Shown piece after piece: positions 8,882-18,600 of a stretch of DNA of 64,000 nt. The position numbers and the translations under genes were made by a program. A model generated the notes under the pieces. It was not told the DNA's origin. It worked only from the letters and a program-made list of their open reading frames with translations, and ran no database searches. The DNA is from a bacterium A37T11 (GTDB lineage Bacteria; Bacteroidota; Bacteroidia; Sphingobacteriales; Sphingobacteriaceae): positions 248,001 through 312,000 of the forward strand of contig FOBR01000001.1 in the NCBI GenBank assembly GCA_900109895.1, given 5' to 3'. Position 1 is the stretch's first letter; each line of letters starts with the position of its first letter.

Positions 8882-10117
8882 TTAGGGCTTACCTCCTGCT
8901 TTAGCACTAATCACCAGCTTCCTGTCCGGGTCAAGCCGATAATTTAAATCATTACTTTTTAGTATTTTGAACACTGTGGACAAGTTTTCATCCCTATTCA
9001 GGCTTCCAAAAAGTTCAATTGGCGGAATGGTCCCTTCATACGTCACATCCAGGTTATACCATCGGCCAAGTTGCCGCATGGCCTCTTGCAGCGTTTTCCC
9101 AGTAAAATAAAAGTAACCTTTTTTCCAGGCAATTATACTTTCCAAATCTGCTTTCACGACTTGGATATTTCCATTTTTAAGAATAGCTTGCTGCCCGGGT
9201 TCTAACACCATACCATCGTCCGGAAGGCCGGAAGTTGAAAAACCGGTAGCAACTTTCCCAATAGATACCCTTACAGATCCGGAGACCAGGCTTGTTTTTA
9301 TTTCTTTTTCATCCTTATAAGAAGAGAGGTTAAAAGCTGTCCCCAAGACAGTGACGTACTGGTTTTGGGATTTTACGATAAATGGCCAAACCTGTTTTTG
9401 GGTCCGACTTCCGGATGCGCTTACCTCAAAATAAGCTTCACCCTCCAATTCAACCTCCCGGCTATCACCAGTGAAATGGTTCGGGTATTTTAAACTAGTG
9501 GCCGCATTGAGCCAAACTTTTGTGCCATCACTCAGTATGATTTGGTACTGACCTCCTTTTGGAGTGGACAAACTTAACATCTTATTATCTACGATTGATT
9601 TACCCTGCGCACTGGTCTTTTCTTTCGTCATAATATTTGTTCCATCATTATAAACAATTTGCTCGTCGTTTATTTGAATACCCGCTTTGGCGCTATCAAG
9701 GTTTATTGTCGTGCCGTCGGCTAACGTTAAGGTGGCTTGGTTATATCCGGGTTGAAGCGCAGTTGCAGCGACGCTTTTAGCTTCTGTCTTCCTGCCTCCA
9801 GTTATAGGATAAAAATATAAACCTATAGCCAAAGCTACCAACAAGACAGCCGCTGCATACCAACGGTACCTAACCACAAGTTTCCTGCGCAAAGGCACAT
9901 CCAAGCCTTTTTTTAGACTAATGGACGCACTAATAGCGCTAAAATTGGAGGCTGCGGCACGTTTAAGGAGTTCCTCAGACGGGACACCGTCTTCCCTGCC
10001 CAAATATTGCAGCAAGTGCAATTCCAACTGCTGTCTTTCAGCCGGGCTGCACGTACCGTCCTGATATTTGCGAATAAGCTCCTTTACTTCTTCCAGTTCC
10101 ATTTCATGCAGGGTCAT
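8882..10117 (-). CDS. FecR-family anti-sigma factor (locus 1)
   Basis: 411 residues. A cytoplasmic N-terminal anti-sigma domain (about 1-80) is followed by one membrane helix (about 86-104) and a periplasmic FecR domain (from about 125, with GQYQIILSDGTKVWLNAATS and the motif EVELEGEAYFEV), then the C-terminal DUF4974 part (GYFYFTGKTLQEAMRQLGRW). It holds the neighbouring ECF sigma factor until the STN domain of SusC touches its periplasmic end. Sigma lies 71 bp upstream and SusC 179 bp downstream in the same direction. Length is usual for Bacteroidota FecR proteins. The substrate signal is unknown. Confidence 0.93.
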   Translation of the reverse strand: MTLHEMELEEVKELIRKYQDGTCSPAERQQLELHLLQYLGREDGVPSEELLKRAAASNFSAISASISLKKGLDVPLRRKLVVRYRWYAAAVLLVALAIGLYFYPITGGRKTEAKSVAATALQPGYNQATLTLADGTTINLDSAKAGIQINDEQIVYNDGTNIMTKEKTSAQGKSIVDNKMLSLSTPKGGQYQIILSDGTKVWLNAATSLKYPNHFTGDSREVELEGEAYFEVSASGSRTQKQVWPFIVKSQNQYVTVLGTAFNLSSYKDEKEIKTSLVSGSVRVSIGKVATGFSTSGLPDDGMVLEPGQQAILKNGNIQVVKADLESIIAWKKGYFYFTGKTLQEAMRQLGRWYNLDVTYEGTIPPIELFGSLNRDENLSTVFKILKSNDLNYRLDPDRKLVISAKAGGKP

Positions 10118-10188
10118 TTGGCCCTTTGCTTATAAGACACTTGTCAGGCTATTTTATCCCGAAGATCCCGGGAAAAAAAGAAAATAAA

Positions 10189-10764
10189 TTAAGGTTGCAG
10201 TAAAAAAAGCAGAACGCTAAGCCCCAGCTGCACTTTCACATTGCCCATAGCCATACTGAGCAAGTTTTTTACGGTCTTTTCTGAAATACCCAGCGCCAAG
10301 GCAATCTCCGCTTCACTGAAATGTTGGAAATGGGTCATCAGAAAAACCTGCCCCATTTTTCCCGGCAGCGTGGCGGCAATTTGTTCCAAACGGACTATTA
10401 ATTCACGCTCAAACACATACTCTTCTACAGGAAGCCGTTCTTCCTTCAAGTAGTCCATCAAGTCTGCCTGGTAGCGGCTCCAGGTACCCCGATCGCGCTC
10501 ACGGTTCAAAAAGCAGTTACGTACCATAAATTGAAGGTAGCCCAACAGCATGCCCTGAATATCCAGCTGAGCCCGCTTCTGCCAAAATTTTATAAATATA
10601 TCCTGAATGATATCGTTGCTTTCATCTTCGTCACCGGTTAGTTTATAAGCGAGGCTATACAAAAACGGATGATAATGGTGGTATATCCGGGTAAAAACAA
10701 CCTCATCTCCTTCCTTAAGCCGCAGAAGAAGCTCTTTTTCATCCGTGAGAGGGATCCGTTGCAT
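10189..10764 (-). CDS. RNA polymerase ECF sigma factor (locus 1)
   Basis: 191 residues, with the region 2 core FTRIYHHYHPFLYSLAYKLT and DIIQDIFIKFWQKR and the region 4 helix-turn-helix FSEAEIALALGISEKTVKNL. It should direct polymerase to promoters of the adjacent susCD operon when freed from FecR. The C-terminus ends in a short hydrophobic tail (LSVLLFLLQP), a trait shared by all three complete sigma factors here. A 21-base upstream box is identical to one before the broken sigma gene at 23.7 kb. Start chosen at the first ATG, which fits the family N-terminus (DEKELLLRLKEGDE). Confidence 0.93.
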   Translation of the reverse strand: MQRIPLTDEKELLLRLKEGDEVVFTRIYHHYHPFLYSLAYKLTGDEDESNDIIQDIFIKFWQKRAQLDIQGMLLGYLQFMVRNCFLNRERDRGTWSRYQADLMDYLKEERLPVEEYVFERELIVRLEQIAATLPGKMGQVFLMTHFQHFSEAEIALALGISEKTVKNLLSMAMGNVKVQLGLSVLLFLLQP

Positions 10765-10783
10765 TACTTTTCCGATTTTAGTC

Positions 10784-10804
10784 AGTAAAAGTAATAAAAA
10801 GTTT
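10784..10804 (-). promoter_or_regulatory. Shared upstream box of sigma genes (copy 1)
   Basis: This 21-base stretch, whose minus strand contains ACTTTTTATTACTTTTACT, recurs without change at 23762-23782 before the broken sigma gene. In both cases it lies about 20 bases before the start codon. It is probably the sigma gene's promoter or leader; the family of genes is the same, so common descent also explains it. Confidence 0.4.
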
Positions 10805-10812
10805 GTAAAAAG

Positions 10813-11748
10813 TTAAAAAGCCACCGAGACGTGGGTCATCAGCCTTGACCCTGCATTTACCCGACCTCCAGCCAAGCTTTGTGATATGGGTTTTTGATAA
10901 TTAATACCTGCCGAAAATCGGCCCAGGCCAATTTCAGCCCCGAATACGCCCGAAGTAACATGACCACCAGACTGGCTTACCGAAAAAGTATGGTACTCCC
11001 GGTCCTGCACAGCTGATTCTACCATCACACCCGCATTGGGCGCAATGCGGAGTTTTTGTTTGATCAAAAACTTATAATATAACAAGGCATTACCCGTCCA
11101 TTTATTCCCATACCGGTAGTCATACTTATTGTTGGTATTGACTTTGTAGAGCATGTTAACATTCATTCCCACATCCATCAGTCGGGCATCATAGGCCACA
11201 TTGAAGGTGACATCGGTACTTCCGGTACCCAGCTGAAAATTGTTCGGCGAGTCTGCATTTTCAGCCGAGCGTTCCGAGTTGTCGTAGGTGCCGCTGGGCA
11301 GCTTTACCCCAGCCCCTATCCATAAAGAATGAACAAAAAGACGGTTGGATGCCGTGGAATGTACCCCTTCAAATAATTTAAAATATCCCATAAGCGCCAC
11401 ATCGCCCACACCGTTTTTATCACCAGTAGTACCCGCTCCAGCCACTTCACGGTGGTTGATATTATAAGGTAATACGGCCATAACCCGAAACCGGCTACCC
11501 AGATTCCAGGCGCCCCAAAGCTCGGCAATGTGATAATCCTCATCGGCAGTAATGGCGGTGCGCTCTCCGTTTACCCCCAGGTGAGTTTGCAAGGAACTGT
11601 ACCGGTATCGAATGCCTAAAAACCGTTTGCTAAAATCGGGCAATATACCGATATAATAGCTACCCACCCCGCATCCACAGATGTCGCAGGCCAGCAGCCT
11701 GAAAGTGCCGCTAGAAAGTAATATACTGAGTATGATCAATTTTTTCAT
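10813..11748 (-). CDS. Outer-membrane barrel protein with N-terminal CDICGCG motif, copper operon
   Basis: 311 residues. A signal sequence ends LLAC and the mature chain begins CDICGCGVGSYYIG, a CxxCxC cluster well suited to bind a soft metal. The rest alternates short hydrophobic and polar stretches and ends in ...MTHVSVAF with a terminal Phe, as in outer-membrane barrels. Its start overlaps the end of the diheme MbnH-like gene by four bases (ATGA), so it is translationally coupled to it. A role in moving or sensing copper is inferred from the neighbours and the Cys cluster. Whether the Cys after LLA is lipidated or cleaved by signal peptidase I is not clear. Confidence 0.7.
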   Translation of the reverse strand: MKKLIILSILLSSGTFRLLACDICGCGVGSYYIGILPDFSKRFLGIRYRYSSLQTHLGVNGERTAITADEDYHIAELWGAWNLGSRFRVMAVLPYNINHREVAGAGTTGDKNGVGDVALMGYFKLFEGVHSTASNRLFVHSLWIGAGVKLPSGTYDNSERSAENADSPNNFQLGTGSTDVTFNVAYDARLMDVGMNVNMLYKVNTNNKYDYRYGNKWTGNALLYYKFLIKQKLRIAPNAGVMVESAVQDREYHTFSVSQSGGHVTSGVFGAEIGLGRFSAGINYQKPISQSLAGGRVNAGSRLMTHVSVAF

Positions 11749-12782
11749 GGTTCAAATAGTTTGTTCCGCACGAAAGTGTGGTCGTTTAATGTATTAAGGA
11801 AAGAAAGAAGATCAGATTTATCTGCATCCGTCAGGGAAATTCCCAAACTTCCGTCGGCTTGTTTTAGCAGCGGATCCAGTGTACCCTGATCTGTCACCTC
11901 ACCCGTGTAGTGGTCCAATACCCCGGCCAAATTCAGGATCCTGCCATCGTGCATAAAAGGACCCGTATATTGCAAGTTACGCAGGCTTGGCACTTTAAAT
12001 TTATACCGGTCACTAGCATTTAAGGTAATGCTATACCGGCCCAGATCATTGATTGCACTTGGAGCCAATCCATTGTTACGGTAACTATGGTCTGTAAATA
12101 ATGGCTCCGTATGGCAAGACGCACACTTCTTCTTAAATACAGTATACCCCCGCTGTTCAGCAACCGTAAATATAGCCTGTTTGCGGCGCACGCTGTCATA
12201 CTTGGACTGATCGCTGATCAGCATGATCATATAGGCCGACAAAGATTTCAAAAAACGCGATGACGTGATCTCATCCGTCCCGTAAGCATCCTTAAACAAG
12301 CCGGGATACTTACTGTCAGCCCGGAGCTTTTCCAGAATGTTGGGAACTTTCTCGTCCATTTCCACAGGGTTTTCAATAGGGGCCATGGGCTGTAAGTCCA
12401 GATCGGTCACTCCGCCATCCCAGAAAAAAGCCTTGTTCCAGGCCAAGTTCATGATTTGGGGTGAATTGCGTGTCCCCAAGCGATCATCGACGCCGTGGCT
12501 TACATCATGCCCATGCTGCGTAAATCCGGAAGACTGTATGTGGCAACTGCTGCATGCAATGGTATTATTTCGTGATAGTCGCGCATCGTTAAACAATTTC
12601 TTGCCTAATTCAAATTGAGCCTCACTGACGGGATTAGCCACAACGTCATAAACAGGATCAGGAAAATCTGCCGGCTTTATAAACCCAGTAAACAGAGTAG
12701 AAAGATCCGGCAGCACTTCAGCTCCTTTTTTACAAGCCACCACCAACAGCAATAAGCCTGCAATAAAAGCTGCCTTTTTCAT
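11745..12782 (-). CDS. MbnH-like diheme cytochrome c peroxidase family protein
   Basis: 345 residues. A lipobox (LVVAC, Cys17) anchors it. Two c-type heme motifs, CSSCH (77-81) and CASCH (220-224), and the segments TRNSPQIMNLAWNKAFFWDGG and FKVPSLRNLQYTGPFMHDG are those of the CcpA/MauG superfamily. It lies immediately after an MbnP-family gene. In Methylosinus, MbnH oxidises a Trp of MbnP to kynurenine to make a copper site, so the same reaction is inferred here. Start is the ATG one base past the MbnP stop, and the 3' end overlaps the barrel gene. A plain hydrogen-peroxide peroxidase remains the alternative. Confidence 0.85.
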   Translation of the reverse strand: MKKAAFIAGLLLLVVACKKGAEVLPDLSTLFTGFIKPADFPDPVYDVVANPVSEAQFELGKKLFNDARLSRNNTIACSSCHIQSSGFTQHGHDVSHGVDDRLGTRNSPQIMNLAWNKAFFWDGGVTDLDLQPMAPIENPVEMDEKVPNILEKLRADSKYPGLFKDAYGTDEITSSRFLKSLSAYMIMLISDQSKYDSVRRKQAIFTVAEQRGYTVFKKKCASCHTEPLFTDHSYRNNGLAPSAINDLGRYSITLNASDRYKFKVPSLRNLQYTGPFMHDGRILNLAGVLDHYTGEVTDQGTLDPLLKQADGSLGISLTDADKSDLLSFLNTLNDHTFVRNKLFEP

Positions 12783-13610
12783 TTACAGCTCACTCTCGTC
12801 CTTTACACCATTTTCTGTATGGTCGTGTGCAAACATGTGCACATAGTTGCTGGCTATGTTGCGGCTGTACTCATCTACCATTACGGTTGGTTTTTCAGCA
12901 AAGGAAACATTGGTTTGTCCATTTAGAGCCTTTAACACATCAACTAGCAGGTGAACGTTACTGCGGAAACCGCTTCTTACCTGCGATATTCCTCCTTGCG
13001 TCAGGTCTAAGGAAATCTCCTTAATGTTATTGATCGTCGGAGAGGCCGGATCACTACCACCATACAAACCAATGTGGTAATAAAACTTATGAGCCGCTCC
13101 CGGTACCGCATCACTAGTACCTTCCATTTTAAAAAAGACGTATCCGCTGTTCCACGTCCAGTACATACCTGCACCAGCATGATCGCCGGTAGGATCGAGC
13201 ACTCCGGTGCGATTCTCAACAGGCATGGTGCTGCGTAGGCTGTCAACCCCTACAATAAAAGATAGTTTTTTATAATCTCCCTCAGGCACATTCACTTTGG
13301 CAAAACGACTGCTCCGGTCATCTCCTAAAATAAGGAAATAGCTGCTGTCCTGAGGTACCACATATTCTACGCCGGCCTCGTTAGTTACCTTAATATTACT
13401 AATATAGTACTGAAGCCGCGTTATTTTAAATGATTGGCCAAGGGCGTTGATATAGTCGCCCGTATTCAACTGCAGGGTTTTATTGCCCACGATGTTATCA
13501 AACTCAACAGACAACACCCCCTTTGCGTTATTGTCAGTAGCAGTATTGTTATCTTTACTGCATGCCATGACACTGATAGCCAGTATGGCTACAAAAATAT
13601 TCTTATTCAT
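12783..13610 (-). CDS. MbnP-family copper-binding lipoprotein
   Basis: 275 residues. A lipobox (SVMAC, Cys17) is followed by a Ser/Asn-rich linker and the MbnP domain: LSVEFDNIVGNKTLQLNTGD, ITRLQYYISNIKVTNEAG, and MYWTWNSGYVFFKMEG with conserved Trp residues in the region where the modified Trp of MbnP lies. The tail is His/Glu-rich (HMFAHDHTENGVKDESEL). The family binds copper after a Trp is oxidised by the partner diheme enzyme, whose gene follows with no gap. Copper capture at the outer membrane or periplasm is inferred. Which Trp is modified cannot be decided without alignment. Confidence 0.85.
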   Translation of the reverse strand: MNKNIFVAILAISVMACSKDNNTATDNNAKGVLSVEFDNIVGNKTLQLNTGDYINALGQSFKITRLQYYISNIKVTNEAGVEYVVPQDSSYFLILGDDRSSRFAKVNVPEGDYKKLSFIVGVDSLRSTMPVENRTGVLDPTGDHAGAGMYWTWNSGYVFFKMEGTSDAVPGAAHKFYYHIGLYGGSDPASPTINNIKEISLDLTQGGISQVRSGFRSNVHLLVDVLKALNGQTNVSFAEKPTVMVDEYSRNIASNYVHMFAHDHTENGVKDESEL

Positions 13611-13676
13611 GTAATTAATTGCTTATAGTTATTCCTTTCCATAACCTAGCGGTTACAGCAACACAAAAATTAATAA

Positions 13677-14051
13677 CTAAGCAGCAAGCGGTGGACGCAA
13701 GCGGATACCGATGTACGGATCTTGCCGAACCACTAATTTTACAGGAATAAATTGAATAACATTCAGGTTAATTTCAGGATATGTAATGGAATAATCCATC
13801 ATGTGCCCCGGTACCATGACTACTTCTTTAAACTTTAAGTCAGGTTGTTTTTGTTCTTTTTCCAGTTCTTTCCTCATTTTTTTCATGAGTACGCACTGGC
13901 CATGACAGGCACTGTTTGGATTAAAGCGATTTTCACAAAGGTATTTGGAAATGTAGGAGCGGTTGGCATAAAAAGCACTAAGCACCAGTAAACCTGAACA
14001 GGCTTGTAAGAGCAACACAAATGCCATGGTGTATAAGAGTATCCGCTTCAT
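13677..14051 (-). CDS. Small Cys-motif membrane or exported protein, first gene of copper operon
   Basis: 124 residues. The N-terminal 27 residues are hydrophobic (MKRILLYTMAFVLLLQACSGLLV), a signal or membrane anchor. Then comes CENRFNPNSACHGQCVLMKKM, a Cys-x9-Cys-x3-Cys pattern with the CENR...C-x-G-x-C signature of a small uncharacterised Bacteroidota protein family. A charged helix (KELEKEQKQPDLK) and a beta-rich tail follow. It lies 66 bp before the MbnP gene in the same direction and probably opens the operon. Metal binding by the three Cys is inferred. No enzyme function can be assigned. Confidence 0.7.
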   Translation of the reverse strand: MKRILLYTMAFVLLLQACSGLLVLSAFYANRSYISKYLCENRFNPNSACHGQCVLMKKMRKELEKEQKQPDLKFKEVVMVPGHMMDYSITYPEINLNVIQFIPVKLVVRQDPYIGIRLRPPLAA

Positions 14052-14077
14052 TCAAATTTTTGAATGCGGCAAATATA
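14050..14077 (-). promoter_or_regulatory. Promoter -7 box and palindrome before the copper operon
   Basis: The minus strand carries TATATTTG at 14077-14070, an exact TAnnTTTG box. Between it and the start codon the palindrome ATTCAAA-tt-TTTGAAT (14050-14065) overlaps the first codon. It could be an operator for a metal-responsive regulator. No clear -33 box is seen. Confidence 0.35.
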
Positions 14078-14112
14078 TATAATCTTTCTTGAAGCGATGC
14101 TAAAAGCACCAT

Positions 14113-14167
14113 AAAAACAGCCTTAATGCCCAAAAATTTCAATGATTTTTTGGTCATTAAGGCTGTT
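14113..14167 (-). terminator. Terminator after the locus 2 susCD operon
   Basis: Perfect 13-base arms AACAGCCTTAATG and CATTAAGGCTGTT enclose a second, inner stem of CCAAAAA and TTTTTGG type. On the minus strand the stem is followed by five T. It sits 16 bases after the SusD stop codon and ends transcription of sigma-linked locus 2 before the copper operon. Confidence 0.85.
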
Positions 14168-14182
14168 GTTAAAAAAAGAGAA

Positions 14183-15625
14183 TTAATACCCTTCGTTTTG
14201 GGTAAGATTTACATCATTATTGCGTTCAAGCAAAGGAATCGGATATAATGCTGCCGTACTTCTCCAGCCTGTTTTTGCAGCCCCTAGTACCTCGTCTATG
14301 CGGCCGGTCCGTTTCAAATCGTGCCAACGATGTCCCATTTCACAAAATAATTCAATGCGCCTTTCCTGCTCAATGGCTAATAATAATTCTCCTTGTGTGC
14401 TCGCTTTGGTATCACCCAACCCGGCTCGATTACGGATCACGTTAATATCCTCCTTTGCACCTAAAAGGTTATTTTGTCTAGCCCTGGCTTCTGCCCGGAT
14501 CAAATACTGTTCAGCAAGCCGCAGATAGGTGTACGCTTCTGCCGAGTTATCTGTGGTGATTTCCAAATTTCGGTATTTATACGGATAATAATAAGTAGAA
14601 TCCTGAAAGTTCAATGAGCGTACCCAATTGGAGAACCGTTTATCGCCAGGCTCAAAAGCCTTTACCAAACTTGTGGTTAAGGCCATCCATGGCGTAAAGT
14701 TTTTCTCATTATTATAAATATAATTCCAGGCATATTGCGTATAACCACAATAAGCACTACCCGCTGGCATATTCATTTGAAAGATGGCTTCCTTACTATC
14801 CAAAAGAAAGGTATGGGAGAGTTCAGAAGTACTCAATAAAGAATATAAACCAGCTGCATTAATGACCGAGTCGGCTTCTGCCTCTGCCCTTGGCCAATTT
14901 TTCCTGTACAAATACGCTCTGGCCAAAAGCGCACCTGCTGCATATTTAATAGGCCTTATCCGGCTACCCGAAGTAGAACTACTGTAATCCGTAAGCAGTT
15001 GCGCTTTAGCAGCGGCCAGATCAGTAATAATTTGGTCAAACACTTTACTGGTATCTGAGCGGGCCAGGTTTGTATTACTTACAGCATCCGGAGTTATTAC
15101 TAATGGAATATCACCAAAAAAATTGGTTAAATAAAATAAACAGAATGCCCGGATAAATTTTGCTTCACCAATCGCCTTTTTTTGCATTCCAGCAGAAATC
15201 AACGATGTATTTTCCTCCACTCCTTTTATGATCGCATTTGCCTGGTACAATATACCATATAAATGAGTCCAAATAGCATAAACCGTATTATTATTCACAT
15301 TTAAACTATTATAAAAAAAAGGATCATAGGTATCATTTTGGGTATAATACTGCGTTTCATCAGCCGAATTCTCCGGACAAACCGATAAATTGAGCTGAAA
15401 GGTTGTGTTATCAGAACCATACAAGGTATAATACATTCCTGATAAAGCCGAGTTTACCGAATTGTCTGTGGTAAATACCGTGGCAGATGTCAATTTATCA
15501 TTGGGCGGCGGAACGTCTGCAAATTTTTTACATCCTGAAAGACAAATACCCAGCACACTATAACTAAAAAGTCCCAGTAATCTGCACTTATTTTTTAATA
15601 GGCTATAATTAACTATAAATTTCAT
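14183..15625 (-). CDS. SusD/RagB family surface lipoprotein (locus 2)
   Basis: 480 residues. The signal peptide ends LSGC (lipidated Cys about residue 32), followed by KKFADVPPPNDKLTSATVF, the SusD mature start. TPR-like helices (KAIGEAKFIRAFCLFYLTNF) and the C-terminal ERRIELFCEMGHRWHDLKRT and YPIPLLERNNDVNLTQNEGY motifs are diagnostic. It caps the SusC barrel and binds ligand at the surface. It sits 12 bp after SusC and is followed by a strong terminator, so this operon is only susC-susD. No enzyme is attached, so the ligand cannot be guessed. Confidence 0.93.
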   Translation of the reverse strand: MKFIVNYSLLKNKCRLLGLFSYSVLGICLSGCKKFADVPPPNDKLTSATVFTTDNSVNSALSGMYYTLYGSDNTTFQLNLSVCPENSADETQYYTQNDTYDPFFYNSLNVNNNTVYAIWTHLYGILYQANAIIKGVEENTSLISAGMQKKAIGEAKFIRAFCLFYLTNFFGDIPLVITPDAVSNTNLARSDTSKVFDQIITDLAAAKAQLLTDYSSSTSGSRIRPIKYAAGALLARAYLYRKNWPRAEAEADSVINAAGLYSLLSTSELSHTFLLDSKEAIFQMNMPAGSAYCGYTQYAWNYIYNNEKNFTPWMALTTSLVKAFEPGDKRFSNWVRSLNFQDSTYYYPYKYRNLEITTDNSAEAYTYLRLAEQYLIRAEARARQNNLLGAKEDINVIRNRAGLGDTKASTQGELLLAIEQERRIELFCEMGHRWHDLKRTGRIDEVLGAAKTGWRSTAALYPIPLLERNNDVNLTQNEGY

Positions 15626-15637
15626 GATCCGATCGAA

Positions 15638-18600
15638 TTAAAGTGAACATTTTAGACCAAAAGTAATGGTGCGCAGCGGCGGTATATTGGTAGCCGCGGT
15701 CTCTGGATCATACCCTTCAAAATTAGATATGGTAAACAGGTTTTGTGCACGGGCATAGAGTGTAATCGCAGCTATTTTTAACTTTTGAGACCACGCTTGT
15801 GGAAAGGTATAAGAGAGTGCCACATTTTTCAGCCTGAAATACGCCGCATTACTAATCGTCGCACTGGATTGCGTATACATATAATAAGTAAAAAATGGAG
15901 AACCTTCACTAAAATCAAACTTAGTGGTCGCTATTTTTCCATTGGTCTCTTTATATAAATCATAAATGCCCTCATATAAATTGGACGCACTATATCCGGG
16001 AGGACTAAATGAATTGGAAAAATTACTGTTTCGTATTCCAGGAATCATTTTTCTTCCAACAAACTGCCCAAAAATATCCAGCTGAAAACTTTTATAGTGA
16101 AACGAGTTATTTATACCACCAAAGAAGGCCGGATCGCGTTTGCCTACTGTCACGTCATCCCCATTCCCATACGCGGCAAGACCATCTCCGGGCCAGCTTT
16201 GCGACCCATCTTTATTAGCATCCAAAAATCCAGGCAACCCCGTATTTGCATCTATTCCTGTATACTTAAGCATGTGAATTGAGCTCATTGATTCGCCCAC
16301 CACCAAACTGCTTACATAGCCCGTTTTTTCGATGCCATCAAACTTTTTGAGCTTAGTCTGTGCCAAACTAATATTAAAGGCAGTGGTCCAACTAAAATTT
16401 TTGGCCTTGATATTTTGGGTAGTTAATTCAAATTCGGAGCCCTTAGACTGTATAGTAGCAGGCATATTAGCTGTATAAGATGAGAAACCACTCAGTGCCG
16501 CCAGAGGATAGCTGACCAGCGGATTGGAAGTCTGGTTTAAAAACCACACCCCAGACAACAAAATACGGTCTTTCAAAAACCCAAGATTCAACCCTAATTC
16601 CAATTTCTTATTTACTTCCCACTTCAAATTGGGGTTTGCCACGTTAGACGGAGTCAGTCCATTAACACCATCATAAGCATTGCTTATAGTATACGTGTCA
16701 TAATATTGGTAATTGCTAATCTGGTCGTTACCCGTACTTCCATAACTTCCCCGTAGCTTCCCAAAGCTCAGCCAAGGTAGGCGGTCTTTAATCGCACCTT
16801 CTTCAGTGAATATCCAAGCGCCACCTATCGAAGCAAAACTACCATAGCGGTTGTTGACCCCAAATTTAGAAGAGGCATCCCACCGGTAGTTGACGTTCAG
16901 AATATACTTATCCAACCAATTATAGTTTAACCTACTAAACAACGAGCTGTATTTATAATCAGAATTAAACGAATAAGCCGTATAATTGCCTGCGGCCGTA
17001 TAATTATTCAGTAAGAAATCTGAATTATAATTGCTGGCTACGATGTAAAAAGGTTGATTATAGGATTGCCCTTGTAGCGTACCTCCCACCAAAATATTCA
17101 ACTTACCTTTCCCTATATGGTGTGTATAGTCAGCCTGCGGCTCCACATTCCAGGCGTTGGTATAGTTTTCCTGGAAATAAGCTCCCGGGTTTTGTCCATA
17201 GAAAGGATTGATGGAGGTAGAGTAATGCAAATCTTTCTGGTACATGGACAGCCGGTTGTAGCTGCTGCTCACTTTTAAGTTAAGCCCGGTAATTGGACTA
17301 TACCTTAATATTACATTGCCAACCAAGTTATAATTGGAGGAAGAAAATTTTTCGTTGGTATAGGCCAGAGGGTTATTAAAATTGGAATTATACCAATAAA
17401 GATTTCCTGTACTATCGTATAAGGGATAGTTGGGTACCTGGGAATAGGCTATTCCAGCCAAGTCTGAGCTTTCGAAAGTACGCGCAGAACTGCTATTTTT
17501 ATCGAGCGTATACATCACCGAAGTATTCAGTCCAAATTTTTTATCTTTCGACTGATGATCAATGGACATATGAAAAGCACCCCTTTTATAATTAAAATCA
17601 CCCGGAATCACCTGACCCTCGTTATGGTAGGTTCCACTTAGCAGGAAGTTGGTAAATTCGTTCCCACCGGAGAAAGATAAGTTGGCATCCGTATTATGGG
17701 CAGTCCCGCCAAACAAAAGCTTTTGCCAATCGGTGGTTTTAGTTGTATCCCAAACCAACAAATCAGGTGCATTGTTTACATTGGGCGTTTTTCCACTGTT
17801 GATGAAGGCCTGGCGCCTGATCTCTAAATATTGACTTAACGTAAGAGATTTTACCGCATGCAAGTTCTGTACACTATTAAATCCCTCACTTACGCTAACA
17901 TCCAGATTAGATTTACCTCCTTTGCCCCTTTTTGTAGTAATCAGGATGACCCCATTCGCTCCCCGGCTACCATAAAGCGCCGTAGCATCCGCATCTTTTA
18001 AAACGCTAATACTCTCTATATCAACTGGATTTATTGTATTCAGCGGACTACTCCCAAAAGATGGCTTTAAATATCCTACCGTATTTCCACCCGTACTATA
18101 GAGCGGATCTGAAACAAATGGCACGCCGTCTACAATAAATAAAGGTGTAGTACCGGCAGAAATGGAGCTGGCAGCCCTGATCTGCACGGAAACACCCCCA
18201 CCAGGTGTTCCACTTTGTTGGGTAATGAGTAAACCGGGTATCTTACCTGACAAGGCTTCCAATACATTCGTAACTGTTTGTTTTTCTATATCGGCCGCTG
18301 TTACCGAACTCACGTTACCTGTACTTATTCTCCGGCTGGTAGTACCATAACCAATTACTTGGACTTCATCCAGATCGCTGGTTTGGGAAGATAAGAAAAA
18401 ATTATAAGTTCCTTCTTTTACTTTAGTCACTTTGCCACCATCCAGTGTAAGAATACCGCCAGCAGGCAACGCGCTCAAGCTGGCATATCCAATTTCCAAC
18501 TTAGAAAATCCCATCGAAGTCAGGATGAGGGTTGCATTATCGGGTATCTGGTTTAACGTAAACCGGCCATACCCATCAGAGACGGTTTTTTGTTTAGTGC

